From positions 1 to 35,000 of the forward strand of contig PWFC01000066.1 in the NCBI GenBank assembly GCA_003554025.1: DNA of 35,000 nucleotides, written 5' to 3'. The notes under the pieces were generated by a model. The model was not told the DNA's origin, did no database searches, and saw nothing but the letters and a program-made list of their open reading frames with translations. Made by a program: the position numbers and the translations under genes. Positions within the stretch are counted from its first letter, which is position 1, and every line of letters starts with the position of its first letter. The stretch comes from Mollicutes bacterium. GTDB lineage: Bacteria > Bacillota_I > Bacilli_A > Izemoplasmatales > Izemoplasmataceae. Shown one piece after another: positions 1 to 9,195 of the stretch.

Positions 1-257
1 CCTTGCCTTTGGTGCGCAAAACAGGAGGACTCGCCGACAGCGTCGAAGACTACGATCCCCTGACCAAAGCGGGAACGGGGTTCACCTTCTTCGACTACGA
101 CGCCGATTACTTAAAAAACCGACTCGAAGACGCTTACGAAGTCTTCAAAGAAAAACGCGACGATTGGCGACGCATGCAAAAGCAAGCGATGAAAGCGGAT
201 TTCTCTTTGGAACTGCAGGCCCAAAAGATTTTAGAAATTTATCAAAGCATGCTATGA
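1..257 (+). CDS. glgA: Glycogen synthase, C-terminal fragment (5' end outside window)
   Basis: This is the last 84 or so codons of a gene that begins before the window. The reading frame is open from the first base and ends at TGA (255-257). The peptide starts with PLVRKTGGLADSV, the GT5 glycogen/starch synthase motif near the C-terminus (usually xPIVRxTGGLxDTV), followed by GTGFTF, which also fits the C-terminal Rossmann half of GlgA. The enzyme extends alpha-1,4-glucan from ADP-glucose in the cytoplasm. The glycogen phosphorylase gene starts 40 nt later with no terminator between them, so the two are probably co-transcribed as the end of a glycogen operon. The family call is firm; completeness of the gene cannot be judged here. 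Confidence 0.9.
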   Translation, partial: LPLVRKTGGLADSVEDYDPLTKAGTGFTFFDYDADYLKNRLEDAYEVFKEKRDDWRRMQKQAMKADFSLELQAQKILEIYQSML

Positions 258-297
258 TAGTAAGCGAAAATTTCACGACGATAAAAGGAGTTTTATT

Positions 298-2706
298 ATG
301 AATGTTTTTCAAGACAAAGACACGTTTCTTTCACACTTCAAAGACCGCTTGCGCAAGAAATACCTTGTCACCCCAAAAACCGCGAGCCCGCGACACGCTT
401 ACCAGGTGCTTGCGGAATTGGTTTCCGATTACACAAGCGAAGCATGGTATGAGAATCTGCAAGCGGAACAAGAACACCCGGAAAAAGAAGTCCATTATTT
501 CTCCATGGAATTTCTCATGGGCCGACTGATTACGAACAACCTTTACAATCTTGGCGTGCGCGACGTTGTCCTCGAAGCGTTTTCGGAGATTGGTCTTGAC
601 CTTGACGCCGTCGAACACCAAGAAGTGGACGCAGGGTTAGGCAACGGAGGGCTTGGCCGCCTCGCGGCTTGTTTTATGGATTCCATCGCCTCGCTTTCCT
701 ATAAAGGCCACGGAAACGGCATCCGTTACCGCTACGGATTCTTCGAACAAACCCTTAAAAACGGCTATCAGGTCGAAAAGCCGGACGATTGGCTCAAGGA
801 CCGCTACCACTGGGAAGTCCGCAAGGAAGAAGAGTCCTTAGACATTCCCTTTGGCGGCAGCGTTGAAGAACAAGACGGCGAAATCGTCTACAAGCCCGAT
901 GAACTCATTCGCGCCGTACCCTACGACGTGCCCATCATCGGCGAAGGAAACGGTGTCGTCAACCGCTTGCGGCTTTGGAACGCCGAACCCACCGACCTGT
1001 ACCCCCGCGACATCCACGCGTTTGACTACAACGAGGAAATCCGCAACATCAGCGCGTTTTTGTACCCCGATGACACCACCGACGAAGGAAAAATCCTGCG
1101 CATCAAACAGCAATATTTCTTCTCCGCGGCCGGCGTGCGCTCTCTTATGCACAAGCATTATGAGAACTACGGCACCTTGGAAAATTTCGCGGACAAGAAA
1201 GTTTTCCAAATCAACGACACCCATCCGGCTTTGGTCATCCCCGAGATGATGCGTCTCATGGTGGACGAATACCGCATGGAATGGGACAAAGCCTGGGAGA
1301 TTACGCAAAAGACCTGCGCCTACACCAACCACACCATCTTGGCCGAAGCGCTTGAGAAATGGCCGATTCATCTCATACAACCCACACTGCCCCGCGTGTA
1401 TTCAATCATTGAAGAAATCAACCGCAGGTACGTGCGCCATTTGCGCAATCATTTTGCGCACGACGAAAACAAAATCCAAGAACTCGCCATCATTCATTCG
1501 GGAGAAGTGCGCATGGCGCATCTTGCGATTGTGGGTTCCTTCAGCGTCAACGGCGTCGCCGAACTCCACACGAACATCTTGATTCACCACGAAATGCGCG
1601 ACTTTTATGAACTCTACCCAAAGAAGTTCAATTCCAAAACCAACGGCATCACCCACCGCCGTTTCTTAAAGCACATCAATCCGGGGCTTCGCAACCTCCT
1701 AAAGGAACACGCGCCCGCCTGGTTGGAAGACCCCGACCGTCTCAAAGATTTTGAGTGCGTTCAAGACGATGCAGACATACAGCGCCGTGTTATGGAAATC
1801 AAACGGGAAAACAAAGTGGCGCTTTCAAAACGTATCGAGCGCGAACAAGGCATCCGCTTAGACCCCGATAGCGTCTTTGACGTTCAAGTCAAGCGCATGC
1901 ACGAATACAAACGGCAACTGATGAACGCGCTTCACATCATGATGGTCTACAACCGCCTCAAAACCGATGAAGAATTTAAAAAAGGCTACGTGCCCCACAG
2001 TTTCATCTTCGGCGCCAAAGCCGCAGGCGCCTACCATTACGCCAAAAAAATCATCAAATTGATCAACACGATCGCCAAAAAAGTCAACAACGACGCCGAC
2101 ACCAACGAACATTTGAAGGTCGTGTTCGTCGAAAACTACAACGTCACCTACGCCGAACAAATCATCCCCGCCTGCGACATCAGCGAACAAATTTCTACCG
2201 CCTCCAAAGAGGCCAGCGGCACCGGCAACATGAAGTTCATGATGAATGGCGCGCTTACGCTTGGCACGCTCGATGGCGCCAACGTTGAAATCGCCGAACG
2301 GGCCGGCCGCGAGAATTGTGAGATTTTCGGCATCGACGCCGACGAAGTCACTAGGCTCAACCGCGAAGGCGGCTACAACCCAAGAGAAATCTACGACAAC
2401 GACGAAGAAATCCGTACCGTCGTCGACCAACTGACCAACGGATTCTTCGAAGACGTCCCCAAAAACGAATTCGAAGAAATCCGCAACAAACTCCTAAACG
2501 AAGACGGCTTTTATGTGCTCAAAGACCTAAGAGGCTACAGCGACGCCCACAAAAACGCAAACGAACGCTTTAAGGACAAAAAGGGCTGGGCGCGCATGGC
2601 GATCGCAAACATCGCAAACAGCGGGTTCTTCTCAAGCGACCGCACCATCGAGGACTACGTAAGAGACATCTGGAAACTTCCGCGCTTCTCTTTGGAAAAA
2701 AAATAA
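298..2706 (+). CDS. glgP: Glycogen/maltodextrin phosphorylase (GT35)
   Basis: 802 residues, the usual length for bacterial alpha-glucan phosphorylases. It releases glucose-1-phosphate from the non-reducing ends of glycogen or maltodextrin using inorganic phosphate and pyridoxal phosphate. Family landmarks are HYFSMEFLMGR near residue 65, GLGNGGLGRLAACF near 115 and the PLP site SGTGNMKFMMNGA with the Schiff-base lysine at residue 646. VKRMHEYKRQLMN near 530 is also typical. The start is set by AAAGGAG at 284-290, seven bases before the ATG. It follows glgA closely, and its product glucose-1-P is the substrate of the phosphoglucomutase encoded at 3514. Whether glycogen or maltodextrin is preferred cannot be told from sequence. 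Confidence 0.97.
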   Translation: MNVFQDKDTFLSHFKDRLRKKYLVTPKTASPRHAYQVLAELVSDYTSEAWYENLQAEQEHPEKEVHYFSMEFLMGRLITNNLYNLGVRDVVLEAFSEIGLDLDAVEHQEVDAGLGNGGLGRLAACFMDSIASLSYKGHGNGIRYRYGFFEQTLKNGYQVEKPDDWLKDRYHWEVRKEEESLDIPFGGSVEEQDGEIVYKPDELIRAVPYDVPIIGEGNGVVNRLRLWNAEPTDLYPRDIHAFDYNEEIRNISAFLYPDDTTDEGKILRIKQQYFFSAAGVRSLMHKHYENYGTLENFADKKVFQINDTHPALVIPEMMRLMVDEYRMEWDKAWEITQKTCAYTNHTILAEALEKWPIHLIQPTLPRVYSIIEEINRRYVRHLRNHFAHDENKIQELAIIHSGEVRMAHLAIVGSFSVNGVAELHTNILIHHEMRDFYELYPKKFNSKTNGITHRRFLKHINPGLRNLLKEHAPAWLEDPDRLKDFECVQDDADIQRRVMEIKRENKVALSKRIEREQGIRLDPDSVFDVQVKRMHEYKRQLMNALHIMMVYNRLKTDEEFKKGYVPHSFIFGAKAAGAYHYAKKIIKLINTIAKKVNNDADTNEHLKVVFVENYNVTYAEQIIPACDISEQISTASKEASGTGNMKFMMNGALTLGTLDGANVEIAERAGRENCEIFGIDADEVTRLNREGGYNPREIYDNDEEIRTVVDQLTNGFFEDVPKNEFEEIRNKLLNEDGFYVLKDLRGYSDAHKNANERFKDKKGWARMAIANIANSGFFSSDRTIEDYVRDIWKLPRFSLEKK

Positions 2707-2718
2707 AAAGCGTTTGAA

Positions 2719-2747
2719 TTGTCATCAAAATTTTCCTGCGCTATTCT
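2719..2747 (+). promoter_or_regulatory. Sigma-A type promoter of the peroxiredoxin gene
   Basis: A -35 box TTGTCA (2719-2724) and a -10 box TATTCT (2742-2747) are separated by 17 nt in the 72-nt gap after glgP. The start site would fall near 2754, giving a short leader before the AGGAGG and ATG. Confidence 0.6.
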
Positions 2748-2778
2748 ATAAGCAGCGAAAAAACAAGGAGGTTTCATC

Positions 2779-3366
2779 ATGAAATACGACAACGACTATT
2801 ACGTTAGCGCCGCAAAAGTCGGCAAACAAGCCCCGCGTTTCGAGATGGACGCCGTCATGCCCGAAGGCGACGGCATGGAACGTTTCGGAACAATCACATT
2901 GGACGAACTGCTTGATGAAGGAAAATGGGTGGTGCTTTACTTTTATCCTCTTGATTTCACCTTTGTCTGCCCGACCGAAATCGAGCGTTTCAACGAGCTA
3001 AACGAAGAGTTCGAGAAACTTGGCGCGACGCTCATTGCAGCGTCTACGGATTCGGTCTTTTCGCACCTCGCTTGGCAAGATAGCGACAAGCTCAGCCGCT
3101 TGAACCACATTCATGCGAGCGACAACAACCACACCGTAAGCGAAGCGTTCGGCGTGCTTGATGAAGAAAAGGGCGTCGCTTGGCGGGGAACGTTCATCAT
3201 CGCCCCAAACGGCATCTTGAAAGCCGCCCACGTCAACCACGGCGAAGGCGGACGCAACGTCGACGAGGTCTTAAGAACCTTACGCGTTTTCCAAGAAGAA
3301 CTTTCGGGCAAATTCGTCCCCTGCAACTGGGAACCCGGCAAGAAGTTCGCCGGCGACGACGAATAA
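2779..3366 (+). CDS. 2-Cys peroxiredoxin (AhpC/Prx1 family)
   Basis: 195 residues. It reduces hydrogen peroxide and alkyl hydroperoxides in the cytoplasm. The peroxidatic cysteine is C64 in FYPLDFTFVCPTE, and a resolving cysteine, C182, lies in FVPCNW, so it is a typical 2-Cys enzyme. The core thioredoxin fold continues through the conserved WRGTFII segment near 135. AAGGAGG at 2765-2771 fixes the ATG. The gene is monocistronic, with its own promoter and a terminator at 3379. No ahpF or thioredoxin gene is adjacent, so the reductant is not shown here. It looks closer to the Prx1/BAS1-type branch than to enterobacterial AhpC, so no symbol is given. Confidence 0.93.
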   Translation: MKYDNDYYVSAAKVGKQAPRFEMDAVMPEGDGMERFGTITLDELLDEGKWVVLYFYPLDFTFVCPTEIERFNELNEEFEKLGATLIAASTDSVFSHLAWQDSDKLSRLNHIHASDNNHTVSEAFGVLDEEKGVAWRGTFIIAPNGILKAAHVNHGEGGRNVDEVLRTLRVFQEELSGKFVPCNWEPGKKFAGDDE

Positions 3367-3378
3367 CATTCCATGCAT

Positions 3379-3404
3379 AAAACCGGTGTTTTCACCGGTT
3401 TTTT
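3379..3404 (+). terminator. Intrinsic terminator after the peroxiredoxin gene
   Basis: AAAACCGGTG (3379-3388) pairs perfectly with CACCGGTTTT (3393-3402) around a TTTT loop, and the T run continues to 3404. Confidence 0.9.
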
Positions 3405-3440
3405 ATTTGGTTTTGGCTATTTAGAAAGTCGTTTTGCATG

Positions 3441-3469
3441 TTGAAAATCGCCATTGAATAGGGTATAAT
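3441..3469 (+). promoter_or_regulatory. Promoter of the pgcA-rnf transcription unit
   Basis: TTGAAA (3441-3446) and a perfect TATAAT (3464-3469) with a 17-nt spacer lie just upstream of pgcA. No terminator is visible before 11048, so this promoter probably drives pgcA and all the rnf genes. Confidence 0.8.
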
Positions 3470-3513
3470 ACAAATGTTTTGAAAAGTATATATATATGAA
3501 AGGGGGCCACTGG

Positions 3514-5229
3514 ATGAACGAACGCTACAAACAGTGGTTAAAAGAGCCTTCGCTCGATTCGTCGATGAAGGAAGAATTGCAGTCGATGAGTGAAAAAGAA
3601 ATCGAAGAAGCGTTCTACAAGGACCTCTCTTTCGGCACCGGCGGAATGCGAGGCATTGTCGGTGCGGGCACGAACCGTTTGAATCGTTACACCTTCAGAA
3701 AAGCGGTGTATTGGTATGTATACTACCTTCTTGACCGTTACGAAGACGCCCGTGAACGCGGTGTGGCGATTGCGTATGACAATCGCGACAAAAGCGATGC
3801 GTTCGCGCGCGAAGCCGCCGGCGTTTTGGCCGCTTTCGGCATCCAAAGCCATCTATACGAAAGCATGCGCACAACGCCGATGCTTTCTTTTGCGGTGCGC
3901 CACAAAAACGCCGTCGGAGGGATGATGATCACCGCTTCGCACAACCCGCCCGAATACAACGGCGTCAAAATGTACGACGAATTCGGTTGTCAGCTGGTGC
4001 CTAAGCTGGCCGAAGAAGTGATAAAACGCGTCAACGCCATCGAAGACATCTTCTCGTTGAATCCGATGTCGTTTGAGGACGCTTTGGAAAAAGGCCTAAT
4101 CAATACGCTTGGCGAAGAAACCGTGCAGGCCTACCTTTCCGAAGTCAAAAAGCTCGCTTTCGAACAAGACGAAAAATCCTTGCGTGTCGTGTTTACGCCG
4201 TTGCACGGAGCGAGCGCCGAAATCGGCAAAAGAATCCTCGAAGAAAGCGGCTACGACGTCGTCACCGTCGATGCGCAAATGAAGCCCGACGCGAAATTTT
4301 CAACCGTCGCCTCGCCGAACCCGGAAAACCCCGAAGCGTTCGAAATGGCGATCAAACGAGGGAAAGAGACCGGTGCGGACTTGCTGATTGCAAGCGACCC
4401 GGACGGCGACCGCCTCGCCATCATGTGCGAACACCAAGGCGAATATTTCTTTTTGACGGGCAACCAAACCGGCGCGATGTTGATCGATTACATGATGAGA
4501 AAACATAAAGAACAAGGCGCTTTGCCGGAAAATGGCGTCGTGTTCAACACAATCGTCACCAGCGAGTTTGGCGCCACCATCGCCAAAGCGTATGGAATGA
4601 AAGTGGTCTCGACCCTCACGGGTTTCAAGTTCATCGGCGAACAGATGGAAATGCTTCCTTTAAGAGGCGAAACATTCGTGATGGGCTATGAAGAGAGTTA
4701 CGGCTATGTTTTGCGAGACATGGTCCGCGACAAAGACGCGACCCAAGCGATGTTGCTTGCGGCCGAAATGGCCGATTCTGTGAAAAAGGAAGGACGCTCT
4801 CTTTGCGATTACCTTCAAAGCCTTTATGAAACATACGGGGCTTACCGCGACAACCTTTTGAACATCGTCTTAAAGGGCAAAAAAGGAGAAGAGACCATCA
4901 AAGCCGTCATGGACCATTTCCGCGAGCATACGCCTACGACTTTGATTGGGAGGAATTTGCTTGTCCGCGAGGATTATTACACAGGCTCGCGGATTGAGGA
5001 AGGCGAAGAACAAATCCTCGACTACCCGCAGTCGAACGTGCTCAAGTTCATCTACGAAGGGGATTGTTGGTTCGTCCTTCGCCCTAGCGGCACAGAACCC
5101 AAATTGAAAGTGTATTTGAATGTGAAAGACGAAAGCGTCGACGCCGCCGATCAGGCGCTTGACGCTATGGAAAAAGAGATCATGCAAACGATCGACGCCA
5201 TAAAAACCAAGCAGAAGAAGGGTGCGTAA
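3514..5229 (+). CDS. pgcA: Phosphoglucomutase / phosphomannomutase (alpha-D-phosphohexomutase)
   Basis: 571 residues from ATG 3514. An ATG at 3496 is in frame, but only the 3514 start has a ribosome site (AAAGGGGG at 3498-3505), so the shorter form is preferred. The enzyme interconverts glucose-1-P and glucose-6-P. The phosphoserine loop TASHNPPEYNG has its catalytic Ser at residue 142, the magnesium loop DPDGDR starts at D295, and the C-terminal phosphate-binding loop is RPSGTEPKLK. Length and motifs match PgcA-type mutases of Bacillota. It joins GlgP output to glycolysis. The stop codon is only 2 nt before rnfC with no terminator, so this sugar mutase is in the same transcript as the Rnf complex, an unusual pairing. 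Confidence 0.93.
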   Translation: MNERYKQWLKEPSLDSSMKEELQSMSEKEIEEAFYKDLSFGTGGMRGIVGAGTNRLNRYTFRKAVYWYVYYLLDRYEDARERGVAIAYDNRDKSDAFAREAAGVLAAFGIQSHLYESMRTTPMLSFAVRHKNAVGGMMITASHNPPEYNGVKMYDEFGCQLVPKLAEEVIKRVNAIEDIFSLNPMSFEDALEKGLINTLGEETVQAYLSEVKKLAFEQDEKSLRVVFTPLHGASAEIGKRILEESGYDVVTVDAQMKPDAKFSTVASPNPENPEAFEMAIKRGKETGADLLIASDPDGDRLAIMCEHQGEYFFLTGNQTGAMLIDYMMRKHKEQGALPENGVVFNTIVTSEFGATIAKAYGMKVVSTLTGFKFIGEQMEMLPLRGETFVMGYEESYGYVLRDMVRDKDATQAMLLAAEMADSVKKEGRSLCDYLQSLYETYGAYRDNLLNIVLKGKKGEETIKAVMDHFREHTPTTLIGRNLLVREDYYTGSRIEEGEEQILDYPQSNVLKFIYEGDCWFVLRPSGTEPKLKVYLNVKDESVDAADQALDAMEKEIMQTIDAIKTKQKKGA

Positions 5230-5231
5230 GA

Positions 5232-6530
5232 ATGATAACAAGATCAAGAAAAGTCAGCGACTACAAACAGCTGACCAAAGAACTTCCCACGCTTCGTTAT
5301 GTGGACCCAGAATACGTATACATCAACCTAAACACCGCTCGCTGCAAGGAATACACCTTGAACGCAAAAAAGGGCGATCGTGTAAAACTCGGTGAAATCA
5401 TCGGCGAACGCAAAGGTCTGTTTTTCACCCAGCCGATTTATTCGACGGTAAGCGGGCACATCGAAGACGTCGTCGAGAAAATCGACAGCACCGGCATCAC
5501 CGTCGAGTGCGTCCGCATCAAAAACGATTTCAAAGACACCTATCACGAAGACATCACAGACCGTCCCGACAGCGTCATCCACAACATGTCCAAAGAAGAA
5601 ATCGTCGAAATCGTCAAAGAAAAAGGCATTGTCGGCTTAGGCGGCAGCGGGTTTCCATCCTATGTGAAACTCGATACCGACAAAGACATCCACACCGTCG
5701 TCATCAACGCCGTCGAGTGCGAACCTTACCTTAGCAGCGATTACCGCCTCATCAAAGACCAGCCTGAAGACATCTTCCGAGGGCTCACCTACATCATGCA
5801 AGCCTCGGGCGCAAAACGAGGCGTCATCGCCGTCAAAAAAACCAAGACGGAACTGATTGAAGTGTTGGAACGCGAAATCGCGCGTTTCAACGAATGGAAC
5901 ATACAAATCGCCAAACTTGATGATTACTATCCGCAAGGTTGGGAAAACGCAACGTTTGAACAAGCTATCGGTGTGAAAGTGCCGGTAGGCACCTTGCCGA
6001 TGGACAAAGGCATCCTCGGCTACAACGTCTCGACGTGCGCAAGCATCTATGAGGCTGTCAAACACAACCTACCGATCACCAAGCGCCATTTGACCGTTAA
6101 CGGCGACGCGGTGAAATTCCCGCAAAACATCCGCGTCCGCGTCGGCACGAGCGTTCGCGAATTGATCAAGCTTTCCGACGGATACAGCGAAGAGGCCGAC
6201 AAAATCGAAGTCATCATCGGCGGACCGATGATGGGGGTGTCGGTTGAAAACGACGACGTCGTCGTGACTCCGACCACCACTTCGGTGCTTGTTTTCCACA
6301 GCGTCGACCACAAGGAAGAACCTTGTGTGCGCTGCGGGTCCTGCGTTTTCAGCTGCCCCGTCGATATTCAGCCCGTATCGATTATGAACGCGGTCAAACG
6401 CGACGATACGGTTTCCTTGAAAGAACTTGAAGCGAACAAGTGCATCGAATGCGGTCTTTGCGCGTACGTATGCACTTCGAAGATTCATGTGACCGACTAT
6501 GTTCGAAAAGGCAAACAACAGATAGGGTGA
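5232..6530 (+). CDS. rnfC: Rnf electron transport complex subunit RnfC
   Basis: 432 residues, a normal length for RnfC. This peripheral cytoplasmic subunit carries the NADH/FMN site and two [4Fe-4S] clusters. Residues 135-142 form the glycine-rich GLGGSGFP motif. Near the C-terminus are two ferredoxin-type cluster motifs: C365, C368, C371, C375 (CVRCGSCVFSCP) and C404, C407, C410, C414 (CIECGLCAYVC). The N-terminal region has the lipoyl-like RnfC barrel signature GEIIGERKGLFFTQPIYS. It starts 2 nt after pgcA and is followed 4 nt later by rnfD. The order C-D-G-E-A-B matches clostridial rnf operons. All eight cluster cysteines are present, so this subunit looks fully functional. Confidence 0.95.
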   Translation: MITRSRKVSDYKQLTKELPTLRYVDPEYVYINLNTARCKEYTLNAKKGDRVKLGEIIGERKGLFFTQPIYSTVSGHIEDVVEKIDSTGITVECVRIKNDFKDTYHEDITDRPDSVIHNMSKEEIVEIVKEKGIVGLGGSGFPSYVKLDTDKDIHTVVINAVECEPYLSSDYRLIKDQPEDIFRGLTYIMQASGAKRGVIAVKKTKTELIEVLEREIARFNEWNIQIAKLDDYYPQGWENATFEQAIGVKVPVGTLPMDKGILGYNVSTCASIYEAVKHNLPITKRHLTVNGDAVKFPQNIRVRVGTSVRELIKLSDGYSEEADKIEVIIGGPMMGVSVENDDVVVTPTTTSVLVFHSVDHKEEPCVRCGSCVFSCPVDIQPVSIMNAVKRDDTVSLKELEANKCIECGLCAYVCTSKIHVTDYVRKGKQQIG

Positions 6531-6534
6531 TAAT

Positions 6535-7794
6535 ATGGAAATAGTGACGAAAAACGCACCGCACTTGCGAAGACCAAACGCCAACGTCACGCGCATGATG
6601 CGCGATGTCAGCATTGCGCTTTTGCCGCTTGTGTTGTTCGCTATCTACCAACACGGCGTCGGAGGCTTATTGATTTTGTTGCTCTCGGTGCTTGCCATGG
6701 TGGCGACCGAGTATGTTTACTACCAAATTTCCGACTGCATTGAACGTCTGAATGAAGCGAAGACCGACACTGTGCAGCAAATCCGCGACCTTCGCGCCGA
6801 GAGAAAGAACTTGAAGCGCGAATGGAAAAACGAAAAGACCGACCAGTCTCGCGAGGCTTACGAAACGTTTTTGAAGACGTACGAAGAGAAAATGCCTCGC
6901 TTGAAAGAGACCTTGAAACAAGAGAAGAAGGAAGCATCCTCCAAGGACAATTTGTCCTTTCGCTTGAACAACAAAAGTTTCACAATCTACAATTTCAGCG
7001 TCGTCACAAGCGGAATCATCTACGGCTTGACCCTCCCCGACACGATTCCCTTGAGCATGGTCGTCATCGCCGCCGTTGTGGGCCTTTTGTTGTCAAAGCT
7101 TATTTTTGGTGGCATGGGCCAAAACATTTTCAACCCGGCCGCCTTCGCTAGGGTGTTTGTGGTGCTGGCCTTCGGCGCGGCGCTCTCTTACGACGCCTTT
7201 GTCGATGGCGCCGCAGGCGCTACGGCGTTAAGCGCATTGAGCGAAAATCCCTTGGCCGACAACGTCACCGAACATTATGGCTATTGGGCGATGTTCTCCG
7301 GAATCGGCTTGCCCGGTTCGCTTGGCGAGACAAGCGCCTTGCTCATTCTTGTCGGCGGGATTTACCTTGCCCTTCGCAAATCCTTCGACATCTTCGTGCC
7401 CATTACCTATCTCGCCACAGTTTTTGTCTTGAGTTATAGCGTCATGCTCACACAGGGACTTGGTTTTTGGTATCCCGCCGTGCACATGCTTTCAGGCGGT
7501 TTGTTCTTCGGAGCCATTTACATGGCGACCGATCCGATCACCATTCCCGTAACCAGACCGGGGCGTATCTATTTCGCGTTCGGACTCGGGGTCATCACGT
7601 TTGTCATCAGATTGTTCGGCAACCTCCCTGAAGGCGTTGTCTTCGCCATCTTGATCATGAACATGTTCGTCCCCGCCATCGATTATCCGAAATGGGCGAA
7701 AAGCCGCTTTTCACTTCGCGCCATCCTGATATTCGCCATTGTGGTGGTTGCGGCGATTCTCATTACGAATTTGGGGGTTCATTATGGTTTATAA
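6535..7794 (+). CDS. rnfD: RnfD, membrane flavoprotein subunit with a large charged insertion
   Basis: 419 residues, longer than the usual 310-350. RnfD is an integral membrane subunit that carries covalently bound FMN. Two N-terminal helices (about 24-40 and 43-63) are followed by a charged segment, residues 68-145, rich in Lys, Glu and Arg with heptad-like leucines, then by the conserved YNFSVVTSGIIYGLTLP and the remaining helices. The FMN attachment site is DGAAGAT with T230; the family consensus is S/T-G-A-T, so the first position is Ala here. The 3' end overlaps rnfG by 11 nt. The insertion should lie on the cytoplasmic side if the N-terminus is cytoplasmic, as is usual for this family. 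Confidence 0.94.
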   Translation: MEIVTKNAPHLRRPNANVTRMMRDVSIALLPLVLFAIYQHGVGGLLILLLSVLAMVATEYVYYQISDCIERLNEAKTDTVQQIRDLRAERKNLKREWKNEKTDQSREAYETFLKTYEEKMPRLKETLKQEKKEASSKDNLSFRLNNKSFTIYNFSVVTSGIIYGLTLPDTIPLSMVVIAAVVGLLLSKLIFGGMGQNIFNPAAFARVFVVLAFGAALSYDAFVDGAAGATALSALSENPLADNVTEHYGYWAMFSGIGLPGSLGETSALLILVGGIYLALRKSFDIFVPITYLATVFVLSYSVMLTQGLGFWYPAVHMLSGGLFFGAIYMATDPITIPVTRPGRIYFAFGLGVITFVIRLFGNLPEGVVFAILIMNMFVPAIDYPKWAKSRFSLRAILIFAIVVVAAILITNLGVHYGL

Positions 7795-9193
7795 ACTCCG
7801 TATCGCTTTGATTCTATTTGTCATCGGTGCACTGAGCGGCTTGAGCATCGTTGCCGTGAACAGTTTTACCGAAGACATCATCGAACAAAACTATCTGCGT
7901 CAAGAACTTGAAGTCTATTTTGATATTTTCGATCTCGAGAAAGCCGAACAATTCGAGGTCGACGATCAACCGCGCGACGTGTATTGCCGTCGAGAAGCGC
8001 GCGGGTATGACGCCGACCGCAACAAAACCGGCGAGCTCAATTTCTTCTGCGTTGAAGACGACGATGTTTGGGAGCGGGCCGTTGTGTATGATGGCAACGG
8101 CACCCGTTTGGGCCAAGTCTTCCGCATCGACCATGAAAACGCGCATGGAGAAGTCATCACCCTAGTCGCCTTCGACAACAACCAAGACATCGTCGAAGTG
8201 CGCATCATGCGTCATACCAATACGCCCAATTATGTACGTCGCATCGAAGAAAACCACCTTGAACCGTTCAAGGGACAAAGCCTGGGCGACGTGTCCTTTT
8301 ACGACGGACGGACGGGCGCAACCGTAACTTATAACAGCGTCGTCCGCGCCGTAAACATTACCGCGGACAACGTCATGGCCGACCGCGCCCTCGCCGATTA
8401 CCGGCGCTTTTATCCGGACGCGGAATCGCACGAAACCGTGTTCAGATACCCGATTGGATGCATTGAAGCGCGCATCGCCATCTACGATAACGACGAAAAT
8501 CTGCTTGGGTATATCTATCAGGCGACCAAGGATAACGACCATGAGGCGATTACTTTGAACATTGCCATCCAACAAGGCGAATTCCTCGGAGTGAAAAGCG
8601 CCCGTGAAGACCTCGCGAGCGACGAATTGCTTGAAGCGCTAGAAAAATACGAAGCGTTTGAAGGGGAACCCATTGACAATGTCGCGCCCGATTTCGACGA
8701 AACGGTCTACGACGAAACCATCAACCACTTGGTCAATCAAGCCATTGTCCGTTGCCAAGAAGACGATGAAGCGCGCCATATCCGTCAGTTCTTCCTTTGG
8801 GCGACTTCGATGGGCGAGGAAGTGGAGATTGACGAGGAACCTCTCCTTTCTTATCGGCCCGTCTATGAAAACGACACCCTGCTCGGCCATGTATACGAAG
8901 CCGAAATCGACACCGGACCGCTGAGCAACACTTATGAGGGCGGCGTCTTCAACGTGAGCGTCGCCGTCACTCCCGAAGGCGTTGTGAACAACATCGTCGT
9001 CAACGAAATCAACGAAAGCGGCTATGTCCGCGACGCGCTTTATGACAACTTAGACATTTACCGCGGCATCGACGGCCCCCTCGACGAAGCCACCCATTCC
9101 GACGCCCTTGCGGGCGGTACGACACTCGGCGGCGTCATCAACGACATCATCGAGGCGGCGCTTGCCTACGAAGATGCAAGGGAGGATGATTGA
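7784..9193 (+). CDS. rnfG: RnfG-like FMN-binding subunit with three repeat domains
   Basis: 469 residues from ATG 7784, preceded by GGGGG at 7773-7777; usual RnfG proteins have about 180-220. One N-terminal helix (about 5-25) anchors it, and the rest should be extracytoplasmic. The first FMN_bind-like domain (about 95-200) has the flavinylation motif RTGATVTYNSV with acceptor T180. Two further segments repeat its opening pattern, an acidic or Asn turn followed by LG-x-[VI]-[FY]: residues 233-245 and 360-371. The second has no TGAT, and the third ends in a degenerate AGGTTLGGVI (443-452). The call rests on operon position plus motif. The triplication is my reading of internal similarity and needs an alignment. 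Confidence 0.88.
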   Translation: MVYKLRIALILFVIGALSGLSIVAVNSFTEDIIEQNYLRQELEVYFDIFDLEKAEQFEVDDQPRDVYCRREARGYDADRNKTGELNFFCVEDDDVWERAVVYDGNGTRLGQVFRIDHENAHGEVITLVAFDNNQDIVEVRIMRHTNTPNYVRRIEENHLEPFKGQSLGDVSFYDGRTGATVTYNSVVRAVNITADNVMADRALADYRRFYPDAESHETVFRYPIGCIEARIAIYDNDENLLGYIYQATKDNDHEAITLNIAIQQGEFLGVKSAREDLASDELLEALEKYEAFEGEPIDNVAPDFDETVYDETINHLVNQAIVRCQEDDEARHIRQFFLWATSMGEEVEIDEEPLLSYRPVYENDTLLGHVYEAEIDTGPLSNTYEGGVFNVSVAVTPEGVVNNIVVNEINESGYVRDALYDNLDIYRGIDGPLDEATHSDALAGGTTLGGVINDIIEAALAYEDAREDD

Positions 9194-9195
9194 CA

